Origin: Jiangella ureilytica
GTDB lineage: Bacteria > Actinomycetota > Actinomycetes > Jiangellales > Jiangellaceae
Reading direction: 5' to 3'
DNA length: 64,000 nt
Assembly: GCF_004348545.1 (NCBI RefSeq)
Contig: NZ_SMKL01000007.1
Coordinates: forward strand, 62,001-126,000
The notes under the pieces are model-generated. The model searched no databases, had not been told where the DNA came from, and worked only from the letters and a program-made list of their open reading frames with translations. The translations under genes were made by a program, and so were the position numbers. How positions within the stretch are numbered: position 1 is the stretch's first letter; each line of letters opens with the position of its first letter. This document shows positions 33,883-42,250 of the stretch, piece after piece.

Positions 33883-34626
33883 ATGGGCCACCACTTCGAG
33901 TCCGCCCAGCAGGCGGAGGTCGACGCCACACCCGATCAGATCTGGGAGGCCATCGCGACCGGCCCGGGCATCGAGTCCTGGTTCATGGGCCGCGCCGACG
34001 TCGAGCCCGGCCCCGACGGCGTCGTGCGCATCGAGTTCGGCGGCTACGCGCCCCAGCAGCCCGTCACCGCGTGGGAGCCCGGCCGCCGGCTCGCCTACGG
34101 CACCGAGACCGCGCCCGACGGCCGGTTCGTCGCCTACGAGTTCCTGCTCGAGGGGCGCGACCACGCCAGCACGACGCTGCGGGTCGTCGCCAGCGGCTTC
34201 CTCCCCGGCGACGACTGGGCCGACGAGTTCGACGCCATGACCAAGGGCAACGCGATGTTCTTCCACACCCTGGTCGAGTACGTCACGCACTTCGCCGGCC
34301 GCGCCGCGCGCCCGGTCACGGTCTTCGGCCCCATGGTCACCGACTGGGACCGCGCCTGGGCCGCCGTGCACGCCGAGCTGGGGCTCACCGACCCGGTGTC
34401 CGCCGGCGACGTCGTCAGCCTGCGGCTCGCGGACGGCGCGGCCGAGTCCGCCGTCGTGTACTACGCCAACGCGCACACCCTCGGCCTGCGCACTGACGAT
34501 GCGCTGATCCGGTTCCTCAAGGGCTTCCACGGCCCGATGATCGCCGCCCACCACGTCTTCGCCGACGACACGCACCGCCACTCCGACGCCGCCTGGCAGG
34601 CGTGGCTGACCCGCGTCCTCGGCTGA
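33883..34626 (+). CDS. SRPBCC (AHSA1-like) protein
   Basis: A 247-residue START/Bet v1-like protein. The N-terminal half has the AHSA1 pattern (AEVDATPDQIWEAIATGPGIESWFMG, in two parts, and AWEPGRRLAYGTE). The C-terminal ~100 residues form a second, shorter helical/sheet module ending HSDAAWQAWLTRVLG. It probably binds a hydrophobic ligand. It starts 2 bases after the ArsR stop, so it is translationally coupled and is likely the co-sensor or target of that regulator. Confidence 0.87.
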   Translation: MGHHFESAQQAEVDATPDQIWEAIATGPGIESWFMGRADVEPGPDGVVRIEFGGYAPQQPVTAWEPGRRLAYGTETAPDGRFVAYEFLLEGRDHASTTLRVVASGFLPGDDWADEFDAMTKGNAMFFHTLVEYVTHFAGRAARPVTVFGPMVTDWDRAWAAVHAELGLTDPVSAGDVVSLRLADGAAESAVVYYANAHTLGLRTDDALIRFLKGFHGPMIAAHHVFADDTHRHSDAAWQAWLTRVLG

Positions 34627-34659
34627 CCGTCCCCCTCGCCCAAGGAGAGAGTCCCCATC

Positions 34660-35457
34660 ATGTCCACCGTCACCTCGGCCGACGGCACCACCATCGCCTA
34701 CACGAAGGTCGGGTCCGGCCCAGCGCTGATCCTGGTCGACGGCGCCCTGTGCCACCGCGACTTCGGCCCCATGGCAGACCTCGCCGACGGCCTGGCCGCC
34801 AGGTTCACCGTCTACTTCTACGACCGCCGCGGCCGGGGCGAGAGCACCGACACCGCGCCGTACGCCGTCGAGCGCGAGGCCGAGGACCTCGAGGCGCTGA
34901 TCGCCGAGGCAGGCGGTGACGTGCTCATGTACGGCTGCTCGTCAGGCGCCGCGCTGGCGCTCGAGGCGGCGAAGCGGCCCGGCTCCGGGGTGCGCAAGCT
35001 GGCGCTCTACGAACTGCCGGCCATCACCGACGACACCGGCAAGCAGTGGCCCCCGGACCTGCTGTCGCGCACCGACGAGCTGGTCGCCGCCGACCGGCGC
35101 AGCGACACCGTCAAGCTGTTCATGAAGACGGTCGGCACGCCCTCGTTCGTCATCGCGATCATGCGCCGCACGAAGGTGTGGAAGCGGCTCATGGCCGTCG
35201 CCCACACCATCCCCTACGACTTCCGGGTGCTCGGCGACACCGGCTACGGCAAGCCGTTCCCGGCCGACCGCTGGTCCGCGGTGACTCAGCCGACGCTGGT
35301 CATGGTCGGCGGCAAGAGCCCCGAGTACATGCGCAACAGCCAGCGCCGGCTGGCCGAGCTGCTGCCCAACGCCGAGCACCGGACCCTGCCCGGCCAGACC
35401 CACATGGTGAAGGCCGCCGTGCAGGTGCCGGTGCTCGCGGAGTACTTCAGCTCCTGA
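34660..35457 (+). CDS. Alpha/beta hydrolase
   Basis: A 265-residue alpha/beta hydrolase. The oxyanion region is LILVDGALCHRDFG, the strand after it is FYDRRGRGES, the nucleophile elbow is MYGCSSGAAL (Ser after Cys), and the His is in LPGQTHMVK. It is third in the ArsR-SRPBCC operon, with AAGGAG 11 bases before the ATG. The substrate is unknown. Its 3' end overlaps the convergent MFS gene by 11 bases. Confidence 0.9.
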   Translation: MSTVTSADGTTIAYTKVGSGPALILVDGALCHRDFGPMADLADGLAARFTVYFYDRRGRGESTDTAPYAVEREAEDLEALIAEAGGDVLMYGCSSGAALALEAAKRPGSGVRKLALYELPAITDDTGKQWPPDLLSRTDELVAADRRSDTVKLFMKTVGTPSFVIAIMRRTKVWKRLMAVAHTIPYDFRVLGDTGYGKPFPADRWSAVTQPTLVMVGGKSPEYMRNSQRRLAELLPNAEHRTLPGQTHMVKAAVQVPVLAEYFSS

Positions 35458-36871
35458 CCACCTCCTGCGGCCGCTCCCCGGTGGCCGCGGCTGCCGCCGT
35501 CGCCGCCGGGCGCCGCCGCGGGATCAGCAGCCCGGCGGCGGCGCCGAGCACGGCGAGCACGGAGGCACCGGCCAGGGCGGCCACGAACCCGTCGGTGAAC
35601 GCCCGCGGCGACTCGTAGCCGCCCCAGCCGGCGAACACCGCGACCAGCACGGCGACACCGAAGACGCCGCCCAGCTGGCGGAGCATGGTGTTCGTGCCGG
35701 CGCCCTTGCCGATCATGTGCGGCGGCACGGCGCCGACCACGGAGTTCTGGGTGGCGGGAATCGCCATCGCGATGCCGATGCCGCTGATGACCAGCGGCGC
35801 CACCAGCGGCCCGTACGCCATGCCCGGCTCGGCGACCAGCGCGATCCAGCCGAACCCACCGGCCTGCAGCAGCAGCCCGCCGACCAGGAACGGCCGCTCG
35901 CCCAGCCGGTCGACCAGCGCACCCGCCAGCGGCGCCACGACCATGAGGCAGCCGGTCCAGGGCACCAGCCGCAGCCCCGCCTCGAACGGCGAACGGCCCA
36001 GGCCGATCTGCAGGAACTGCGCGATCACGAACAGCGTGCCGAACAGCGACGCCGTCAGCAGGAAGCCGGTCGCGTTGCCCGCCGAGAACGCCCGTGACCG
36101 GAAGAACTCCAGCGGCAGCATCGGCTCCTGCGCGCGCCGCTCCCAGGTGACGAACGCGACCAGCAGCAGCGCGCCGAGCACCAGTGACGCCACGACCTCG
36201 GCGCTCCCCCAGCCGGCGACGTTGCCGCGCACCAGCCCCCAGACCAAGCCGAACGCTGCCGCCGTCCCCAAGGCAAGGCCGGGGAGGTCCAGACCGGTGC
36301 CGGCGCCGCGGCTCTCCTCGATGCGGGTCAGCACGAACGGCAGCACCAGCAGCCCGAGCGGCACGTTCAACCAGAAGATCCACTCCCAGGACACGCCCTC
36401 GGTGATCGCGCCGCCCAGCAGCGGGCCGCCGACCACCGACAGGCCGGTGACACCCATGAAGACGCCCATCGCCCGGCCGCGCCGTTCGGGCGGGTAGGCG
36501 GCGCTGAGGATCGCCAGCGAGAGCGGCATCAGCAGCGCCGCGCCGGCGCCCTGGGCGACCCGGGCGGCGATCAGCCAGCCGACGCCCGGCGCCAGCGCAC
36601 ACGCCGCCGAAGCGACGGTGAACGCGACCAGGCCGGCGGCGAACAGCCGGCGGCGGCCGTACCGTTCACCCAGCGCCGACCCGGTCATCAGCAGCACCGC
36701 CAGGCTGAGGTTGTAGGCGTTGACAGTCCATTCCAGCTCCTCCAGCGTGGCGCCGAGATCGTCCCTGATGGTGGTGAGCGCGACCGTCACGATCAGTGTG
36801 TCCAGGGCCACCATCAGCGAGGCGATCGAGGTGAGGGCCAGTACCCAGGCCCGGTGCGAGCGGGGCGTCAT
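35447..36871 (-). CDS. DHA2-family MFS multidrug transporter
   Basis: A 474-residue, 14-helix proton-driven efflux permease. It has the DHA2 signatures: TLIVTVALTTIRDDLGATLE after the first helix, WTVNAYNLSLAVLLMTGSAL, the motif GERYGRRRLFAAG (loop 2-3) and helix-5 motif C-like GGPLLGGAI. The start is ATG 36871 with GGAG 7 bases upstream; a GTG three bases earlier is possible. It is divergent from the ECF sigma gene, with a perfect inverted repeat in the gap. The substrate is unknown. Confidence 0.92.
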   Translation of the reverse strand: MTPRSHRAWVLALTSIASLMVALDTLIVTVALTTIRDDLGATLEELEWTVNAYNLSLAVLLMTGSALGERYGRRRLFAAGLVAFTVASAACALAPGVGWLIAARVAQGAGAALLMPLSLAILSAAYPPERRGRAMGVFMGVTGLSVVGGPLLGGAITEGVSWEWIFWLNVPLGLLVLPFVLTRIEESRGAGTGLDLPGLALGTAAAFGLVWGLVRGNVAGWGSAEVVASLVLGALLLVAFVTWERRAQEPMLPLEFFRSRAFSAGNATGFLLTASLFGTLFVIAQFLQIGLGRSPFEAGLRLVPWTGCLMVVAPLAGALVDRLGERPFLVGGLLLQAGGFGWIALVAEPGMAYGPLVAPLVISGIGIAMAIPATQNSVVGAVPPHMIGKGAGTNTMLRQLGGVFGVAVLVAVFAGWGGYESPRAFTDGFVAALAGASVLAVLGAAAGLLIPRRRPAATAAAAATGERPQEVVRS

Positions 36872-36914
36872 CACGCGACTCCATCCATGTCCACGAATCC
36901 GTCACCCGGGCAGA

Positions 36915-36931
36915 TCCGCGCCCGGCGCGGA
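36915..36931. promoter_or_regulatory. Perfect inverted repeat between MFS and ECF sigma genes
   Basis: TCCGCGCC-C-GGCGCGGA: exact 8-base arms around one base, midway in the 125-bp divergent gap. It could be an operator for either gene or a stem in the leader. No further evidence is visible. Confidence 0.4.
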
Positions 36932-36996
36932 GATCGCCGATGACTTCCGCGGCGTCGGCGGATCTGTACGGGTATGAGGACGCACGAGGAGGATCG

Positions 36997-37989
36997 ATGA
37001 CCGTGACGACCGAGTCGGCGGCCGACGCGTTCGCCCGGCAGACCGACCCGTACCGCCGGGAGCTGCTGGCGCACTGCTACCGCATGCTCGGGTCGCTGCA
37101 CGACGCCGAGGACACCGTCCAGGAGACCTACCTGCGGGCCTGGCGCGGCTTTGCCGGGTTCGAGGGCCGGGCGTCGCTGCGGACCTGGCTGTACACGATC
37201 GCGACCCGGGCCTGCCTGCGGGCTCTGGAGTCGCGGGGGCGGCGAGCGCTGCCGTCGGGCCTGGCCGCACCGGGCGCCGACCCGGACGCACCGCTGGACC
37301 CGCCGCTCACCGACGTGCCGTGGCTGGAGCCGTTCCCGGACGCGGGTGCCGACCCGCACGGCGGCGACCCGGCCGCCGTCGCCGCCGGCCGCGAGAGCAC
37401 GCGGCTCGCGCTGGTGGCCGCGCTGCAGTACCTGCCGGCGCGGCAGCGGGCGGTGCTGATCCTGCGCGACGTGCTGCGCTGGCGGGCCGCCGAGGTGGCG
37501 TCACTGCTCGACACGACGACGACGGCGGTCAACAGCGCGCTGCGGCGAGCGCGGGCGCAGCTCGACGGGCTGGAGGCGGACGCCGTCGCCCCGGCGCCGC
37601 TGGACGCGCGGCAGCGTGATCTGCTCGACCGCTACGTGACGGCGTTCGAGCGGGCCGACGTCGAAGGCCTGGTCCAGCTGCTGGCGGGCGACGCCGTCCT
37701 CGAGATGCCGCCGCACGCGACCTGGTTCCGGGGCGCGGAGCGAATCGGCCGATTCCTGGCGCCGCGGCTCGGCGCGCCCGGCGACATGCTGACCGTCCGC
37801 ATCCGGGCCAACGGGCAGCCGGCGCACGCGATGTACAAGCGCGGCGCCGACGGTGTTCACCGGGCACACGGGCTGGTGGTGCTGACGGTGGCCGGCGCGC
37901 GGATCGACCGGCTGACGGTGTTCCTGGGCTCCGAATGGGTCAGTGCCTGCGGTCTGCCCGCCGTGCGAGCTGCCGGCGCCACCACGTGA
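36997..37989 (+). CDS. ECF sigma factor with SnoaL-like C-terminal domain (SigG-like)
   Basis: A 330-residue sigma factor. Region 2 is at ~10-80 (LLAHCYRMLGSLHDAEDTVQETYLRAWRG, in two parts), and region 4 at ~150-205 (LQYLPARQRAVLILRDVLRW, AEVASLLDTTTTAVNSALRRAR). A C-terminal NTF2/SnoaL-like domain ends in the TVFLGSEWVSACGLP stretch typical of SigG-like factors. These have no separate anti-sigma factor; the C-terminal domain modulates activity. GAGGAGG precedes ATG 36997. It is divergent from the MFS pump and overlaps the convergent DUF1992 gene by 50 bases. Confidence 0.9.
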   Translation: MTVTTESAADAFARQTDPYRRELLAHCYRMLGSLHDAEDTVQETYLRAWRGFAGFEGRASLRTWLYTIATRACLRALESRGRRALPSGLAAPGADPDAPLDPPLTDVPWLEPFPDAGADPHGGDPAAVAAGRESTRLALVAALQYLPARQRAVLILRDVLRWRAAEVASLLDTTTTAVNSALRRARAQLDGLEADAVAPAPLDARQRDLLDRYVTAFERADVEGLVQLLAGDAVLEMPPHATWFRGAERIGRFLAPRLGAPGDMLTVRIRANGQPAHAMYKRGADGVHRAHGLVVLTVAGARIDRLTVFLGSEWVSACGLPAVRAAGATT

Positions 37990-38521
37990 CCCAGGTGAAC
38001 GGGCTGATCGGGTTGCCCCGCTGGGCGCGGGCCTGATCGGCGGCGGCGCGCTCGGCCGCGGCCGCCTGCTCGGCCGCGACGGCGCGTTCGGCCCGCGCCT
38101 GCTCCTCGGCCGCCGCGCGTTCGGCCCGCGCCGTGCGCCACTCGGCGACTACGGTGTCGGCGTCGACCGGCCCGACCGGGATGTTGGGGCCGGACGGCGC
38201 GCGCAGCCACTGGACGATGCGCTCGTTCAGCTCGCCGACGACGTCGCGAACCCCCTGCTCGGTGCGGACGTCGCGGAGCGTCTCGGGCAGCCGGTGGATC
38301 TCTTTGCGCAGCCGCAGCGGCGTCGGCAGCAGCGCGTCGGTGGACTCGCCCTCGCGGGCCAGCTTGTCGCGGATCCAGGCGTACTCGTCGCCTGGACGGC
38401 GGGGGGGCAGCGGCTTGCCGGTGAGCGGCAGGTCGTCGAACTCGCCGCGCTCCTGAGCCTCGCGGACCTGCTTGTCGATCCACGTCTCGAAGCCCATGTC
38501 GGCCGGCTTGCGTTCCGCCAT
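37940..38521 (-). CDS. DUF1992 (DNAJC28-like) protein
   Basis: A 193-residue protein. The N-terminal DUF1992 domain (ETWIDKQVREAQERGEFDDL, LTGKPLPPR, IRDKLAREGES) is the conserved domain of DnaJ homologue C28, without a J-domain. The C-terminal ~60 residues are an Ala/Glu/Arg-rich coiled coil ending FTWVTWWRRQLARRADRRH. Function is unknown. The long 3' overlap with the sigma gene (50 bases) encodes this basic tail. Confidence 0.87.
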   Translation of the reverse strand: MAERKPADMGFETWIDKQVREAQERGEFDDLPLTGKPLPPRRPGDEYAWIRDKLAREGESTDALLPTPLRLRKEIHRLPETLRDVRTEQGVRDVVGELNERIVQWLRAPSGPNIPVGPVDADTVVAEWRTARAERAAAEEQARAERAVAAEQAAAAERAAADQARAQRGNPISPFTWVTWWRRQLARRADRRH

Positions 38522-38547
38522 GACCCCATGGTCGCAGGTGGAGGTCG

Positions 38548-39444
38548 TCAACCCGGCGGGAGGGCCTTCTCGAACCAGTGGTGGGCGTACGGCTCGTCGT
38601 TGAACGCGTCGGTTTCGACGTAGCCGGCCGACCGGTACAGCGCGATGGCCTCGGTCAGGGCCGCGTTCGTCTCGAGCCGGACGGCGGGCGCGCCCGCCGC
38701 CGTCGCCCGGCGTTCCAGCTCGGCCAGCAGCCGGCGGCCCACACCCAGGCCGCGCGCACTGCCGTCGACCCACATGCGCTTCAGCTCGGCCGGCTCGGTG
38801 CCGTGGAACTTCAGCGCGCCGCATCCCACCGGCGCCTCGTGCAGGGTGGCGAGCAGGAGCAGGCCGGCCGGCGGGCGCAGGTCGGCGGCGTCGGCGCGGA
38901 TGCTGCGGCCGGGGTCGAAGCCGGTCTCGAACCGCTCGTTCAGCTCGGCGGCGTAGGCGCGCAGGCAGTGCCGGGCGGCCGGGTCCTCGGGGTCGGCCGG
39001 CGCGATGCGCACCGTCGCCGCCGTCAGCAGCCGCTCCACCTCGGCCATGGCGGCGACCAGCCGGTCGCGCTGCCCCTCGTTCAGGGCCTCGAGCAACTGG
39101 GTGGCGAGCTCATCGCTGCGCTCGTCGAGCACGTCCTTCTCGGCCTCGCCCGCCTCGGTGAGCCGGGCCAGCGTGACCCGGCGGTCGGCCGGGCTGCGCT
39201 CCGTCGTGACCAGGCCTGACGCCTCGAGCGAGCGGAGCAGCCGGCTCACGTAGCCGGAGTCGAGGTCGAGCGCCGTGCGCAGCGACCGCACGTCGCGGCC
39301 GTCGCTCCCGGAGCCGATCTCCCACAGCAGACGTGACTCCCCCAGCGGCCGGTCGCGGGCCAGGAACCGGTCGGTGAGCGCCCCGACCTGCTGCGTGACG
39401 ACCCGGTTGAACCGGCGGACCTGCGCGATCATCACCTCGTCCAT
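38548..39444 (-). CDS. MarR regulator fused to GNAT acetyltransferase
   Basis: A 298-residue fusion. Residues ~1-145 form a MarR winged-helix domain (VRRFNRVVTQQVGALTDRFL, LDLDSGYVSRLLRSLEASGL, TTERSPADRRVTLARLTEAG). Residues ~150-298 form a GNAT domain (CGALKFHGTEPAELKRMWVD, SARGLGVGRRLLAELERRA). Such fusions couple DNA binding with acetyl-CoA-dependent modification, but the target is unknown. The ATG at 39444 is 45 bp from the divergent bdhA-like gene, a plausible regulatory target. Confidence 0.92.
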   Translation of the reverse strand: MDEVMIAQVRRFNRVVTQQVGALTDRFLARDRPLGESRLLWEIGSGSDGRDVRSLRTALDLDSGYVSRLLRSLEASGLVTTERSPADRRVTLARLTEAGEAEKDVLDERSDELATQLLEALNEGQRDRLVAAMAEVERLLTAATVRIAPADPEDPAARHCLRAYAAELNERFETGFDPGRSIRADAADLRPPAGLLLLATLHEAPVGCGALKFHGTEPAELKRMWVDGSARGLGVGRRLLAELERRATAAGAPAVRLETNAALTEAIALYRSAGYVETDAFNDEPYAHHWFEKALPPG

Positions 39445-39489
39445 TCTCTGACTCTAGTCAGGTTTTTCCGTACCCCCTAGAGTCGGCCC

Positions 39490-40242
39490 ATGGCGGAACT
39501 CGATCTGACCGGGCGGCGGGCGCTCGTCACCGGCGGGGGCAGCGGCATCGGCGCCGCGGTGGCCCGGCGCCTCGGCACGGCCGGCGCTCACGTCATCGTC
39601 GCCGACGTCGACGGCGACCGCGCGGCCGCCGTCGCCGCCGAGTGCGGTGGCGAGGCCTGGCAGGTGGACCTCTCCGACACGGCGGCGCTGGCTTCGGTCG
39701 AGCTGGACGTCGACGTCCTGGTCAACAACGCCGGCATCCAGCACGTGGCCCGGCTCGAGGAGTTCCCGCCCGACCGGTTCGCGTTCATGCTGCGGCTCAT
39801 GCTCGAGGCGCCGTTCCTGCTCGTCCGGGCCGCGCTGCCGGGCATGTATGCGCGCTCGTGGGGGCGCGTGGTCAACGTGTCGAGTGCGCACGGGCTGCGG
39901 GCCAGCCCGTTCAAGTCCGCCTACGTGTCGGTCAAGCACGGCCTCGAGGGCCTGTCGAAGGTGACGGCGCTCGAGGGGGCGGCGCACGGCGTGACCTCGA
40001 ACTGCGTCAACCCCGGGTATGTCCGCACCTCGCTGGTCGAGGCGCAGATCGCCGACCAGGCCAGGGTGCACGGCCTGCCGGAGGACCGCGTGGTCAGCGA
40101 GATCCTGCTCGCCAACGAGGCGATCAAGCGCCTCATCGAGCCCGGCGAGGTCGCCGAAGCGGTCGCCTACCTGGCGAGCCCGGCGGCGCAGTCGGTCACC
40201 GGCACGAACCTCGTCATCGACGGCGGCTGGTCGGCCCGCTGA
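39490..40242 (+). CDS. bdhA: 3-hydroxybutyrate dehydrogenase-like SDR
   Basis: A 250-residue classical SDR: cofactor motif TGGGSGIG, NNAG, catalytic Ser in NVSSAHGLRASPFKSAY and the YVSVK active-site pair. The SAHGL-ASPFKSAY-KHG and VNPGYVRTSLVEAQI segments are hallmarks of D-3-hydroxybutyrate dehydrogenase, which interconverts 3-hydroxybutyrate and acetoacetate with NAD. It is divergent from the MarR-GNAT fusion. Substrate assignment is by motif and is good but not proven. Confidence 0.85.
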   Translation: MAELDLTGRRALVTGGGSGIGAAVARRLGTAGAHVIVADVDGDRAAAVAAECGGEAWQVDLSDTAALASVELDVDVLVNNAGIQHVARLEEFPPDRFAFMLRLMLEAPFLLVRAALPGMYARSWGRVVNVSSAHGLRASPFKSAYVSVKHGLEGLSKVTALEGAAHGVTSNCVNPGYVRTSLVEAQIADQARVHGLPEDRVVSEILLANEAIKRLIEPGEVAEAVAYLASPAAQSVTGTNLVIDGGWSAR

Positions 40243-40262
40243 CGCGGTCGTCTGACACGGCC

Positions 40263-41138
40263 CTAGACCGAGGTGCCGACGGCGTAGGCGATGAGGCGGA
40301 CGGCCTGGGGCTCGAAGAGGACGGTGTAGTGGTTGACGCCGCCGGCGGGGAGGATGCGGACGGTCGCCGGGAGCTCGGCGGCGGCGATGCGGTCGGCGTC
40401 GAGGAGGCCCTGCGGCTCGTTCATCAGGCCGCGCGCGGCGTACAGCAGCGTCGCCGGGGCCGTCCCCTCGCGCAGCGAGCGCAGCACCACAGGATCGGCC
40501 AGCACGTCGGCGCCGTCGGCCCGCACGGCATCCAGAACGCACGACGACCGGCGTTCGCCGTCGCGGCCGACGAGGTCGTGGCGCAGGTATGCCGCCAGCA
40601 GGTCGCCGTACGGCGCGGACAGGCCGGGGCCGATGGCCGGGTGCTCGCGCCAGAAGTCCAGGTAGGCGTCATCGTCCGGGAAGGTCATCGAGAGCCGGGT
40701 CATCGCCGGGCCGATGACCTTCTCGAGCGCCTCGTCGATGTCGCCCTCAGGGGCCGGGAAGCCGACCCCGCCGTCGACCAGCACCAACGAGGACACTCGC
40801 GACGGATGCAGGTACGCCGTCAGTGCCGCGACGTAGGCGCCCATCGAGTGGCCCAGCAGGATCGCGTGCTCCACCCGCGCCGCGTCGAGGACGGCGACGA
40901 CGTCGGCGGCGTGGGCGGCCAGGCCCCATGGCCCGCGGACCGACCGGCTGTCGGCGCGGCCGCGCAGGTCCGGCGCCAGCAGCCGGACGTCGCCGTTCAA
41001 CGCCTGGGCGACCGCCCCGAACGCCAGCGCGTTCGCGGTGATGCCGTGCAGCGCCATGACGACGGGGCTGCCGGCCGGCGCGTGCCCCAGCTCGTGGACC
41101 GCGAGCGTGCCCCCGTCGACCGCGACCCCGAGTGTCAT
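40263..41138 (-). CDS. Alpha/beta hydrolase
   Basis: A 291-residue hydrolase: LHGITANALAFG oxyanion segment, DLRGRADS, nucleophile elbow GHSMGAY, LVLVDGGVGF and a C-terminal His in GGVNHYTVLF. Its ATG overlaps the stop of the preceding alpha/beta hydrolase gene (ATGA), so two different hydrolases are translated as a pair. Substrates are unknown; both resemble epoxide- or ester-hydrolase-type enzymes. Confidence 0.88.
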   Translation of the reverse strand: MTLGVAVDGGTLAVHELGHAPAGSPVVMALHGITANALAFGAVAQALNGDVRLLAPDLRGRADSRSVRGPWGLAAHAADVVAVLDAARVEHAILLGHSMGAYVAALTAYLHPSRVSSLVLVDGGVGFPAPEGDIDEALEKVIGPAMTRLSMTFPDDDAYLDFWREHPAIGPGLSAPYGDLLAAYLRHDLVGRDGERRSSCVLDAVRADGADVLADPVVLRSLREGTAPATLLYAARGLMNEPQGLLDADRIAAAELPATVRILPAGGVNHYTVLFEPQAVRLIAYAVGTSV

Positions 41139-42199
41139 CGTCGGTCCAACCCGCTGATCAGCGCGGCCACGAACTCGTCGGGCTTTTCGATGTGCGGGCT
41201 GTGTGCGGTGTCGTCGATGACGGTCTCGGTGGTGTCGCCGCCGGCCGCCCGGTAGCGGTCGAGGACGGCGCGGGTCTGGGCGACCATGGGCTGCGGCGGG
41301 GCGACGTCGGCGCCCGGCCAGTCCGGCACCGCGCCGATGGAGCCCAGGTACGCCAGGTCGAACAGCGAGGTGTCGGAGACGATGACATCGTGGGAGCCGC
41401 GGATCCAGTGGATCGGTGGCTTCGGGTCGATCGCGTCGAGACCGTCCAGCCGCAGGTGCGTCGGCGCCATGGTGTTCAGCACGCCGCGGGTGCCCGGGCC
41501 CACGCCCGGCCAGGCGTCGGCCGGCACGGAGTCGCCGGGATAGTGGTCGTCGCCGACGGCGGTGGTCAGCATGGACGACACGTACGCCTCGGTCTCGTCG
41601 GGCGGCGGGACGAACGGCGGCTTCACGTACGCGGCCAGCATCATCGGCCGGGGCGAGGTGGGACCGTCGTCGCTGCGGTCGCCGTCGCGCAGCCGGGCCA
41701 CGAAGTCGGGATTGGCCGCGCCGCCGCCGGACCCGGCCGCCGACGGATCGACCAGCACGCCGTCGGGCCCGCTGGTGGCGCCGAAGCCGTACGGCGACAC
41801 CGGGTTGACCAGCGTGACGGAGCGGTACCGGGCCGGGGTGTCGAGCAGCAGCTGCAGCACGACGGCGCCGCCCATGCTCCAGCCGACCAGGTGGGCGCCG
41901 TCGAGGCCCAGCGTGTCGAGCAGCCCGGCGACGTCGTCGGCGTAGTCGCGGACGCCCCGCGTGGCGTCGACGGGCAGGGTGTCGGTGCCGCCGAACCCGC
42001 GCAGGTCGACTGCGACCGGGCGGAACCGTTCCGGCAGCCGGAGCATGGCGTGCTGCCAGAACACGCTGGACGAGACATTGCCGTGGACGAACACCACGGG
42101 CTCACCGTCGTCGCGGCCGGCCACCATGAGCGTGCTGACGGTGAGCCGCGGCGTTGGGTGGCGCGACTGCACCACCCCAGGCATGAGCGTCGATGTCAT
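41135..42199 (-). CDS. Alpha/beta hydrolase
   Basis: A 354-residue hydrolase with FVHGNVSSSVFWQ, DLRGFGGTD, the nucleophile elbow GWSMGGAVV, Asp in RGSHDVIVSD and His in DDTAHSPHIEKP. A long cap insertion (~150-240) distinguishes it from its operon partner. It is first in the two-hydrolase operon and coupled by a 4-base overlap. Confidence 0.88.
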   Translation of the reverse strand: MTSTLMPGVVQSRHPTPRLTVSTLMVAGRDDGEPVVFVHGNVSSSVFWQHAMLRLPERFRPVAVDLRGFGGTDTLPVDATRGVRDYADDVAGLLDTLGLDGAHLVGWSMGGAVVLQLLLDTPARYRSVTLVNPVSPYGFGATSGPDGVLVDPSAAGSGGGAANPDFVARLRDGDRSDDGPTSPRPMMLAAYVKPPFVPPPDETEAYVSSMLTTAVGDDHYPGDSVPADAWPGVGPGTRGVLNTMAPTHLRLDGLDAIDPKPPIHWIRGSHDVIVSDTSLFDLAYLGSIGAVPDWPGADVAPPQPMVAQTRAVLDRYRAAGGDTTETVIDDTAHSPHIEKPDEFVAALISGLDRR

Positions 42200-42250
42200 G
42201 GCCCCCTCCTCAGGCAGATCATGCCCTACATCGGGGCTCAGTACCGAGCC

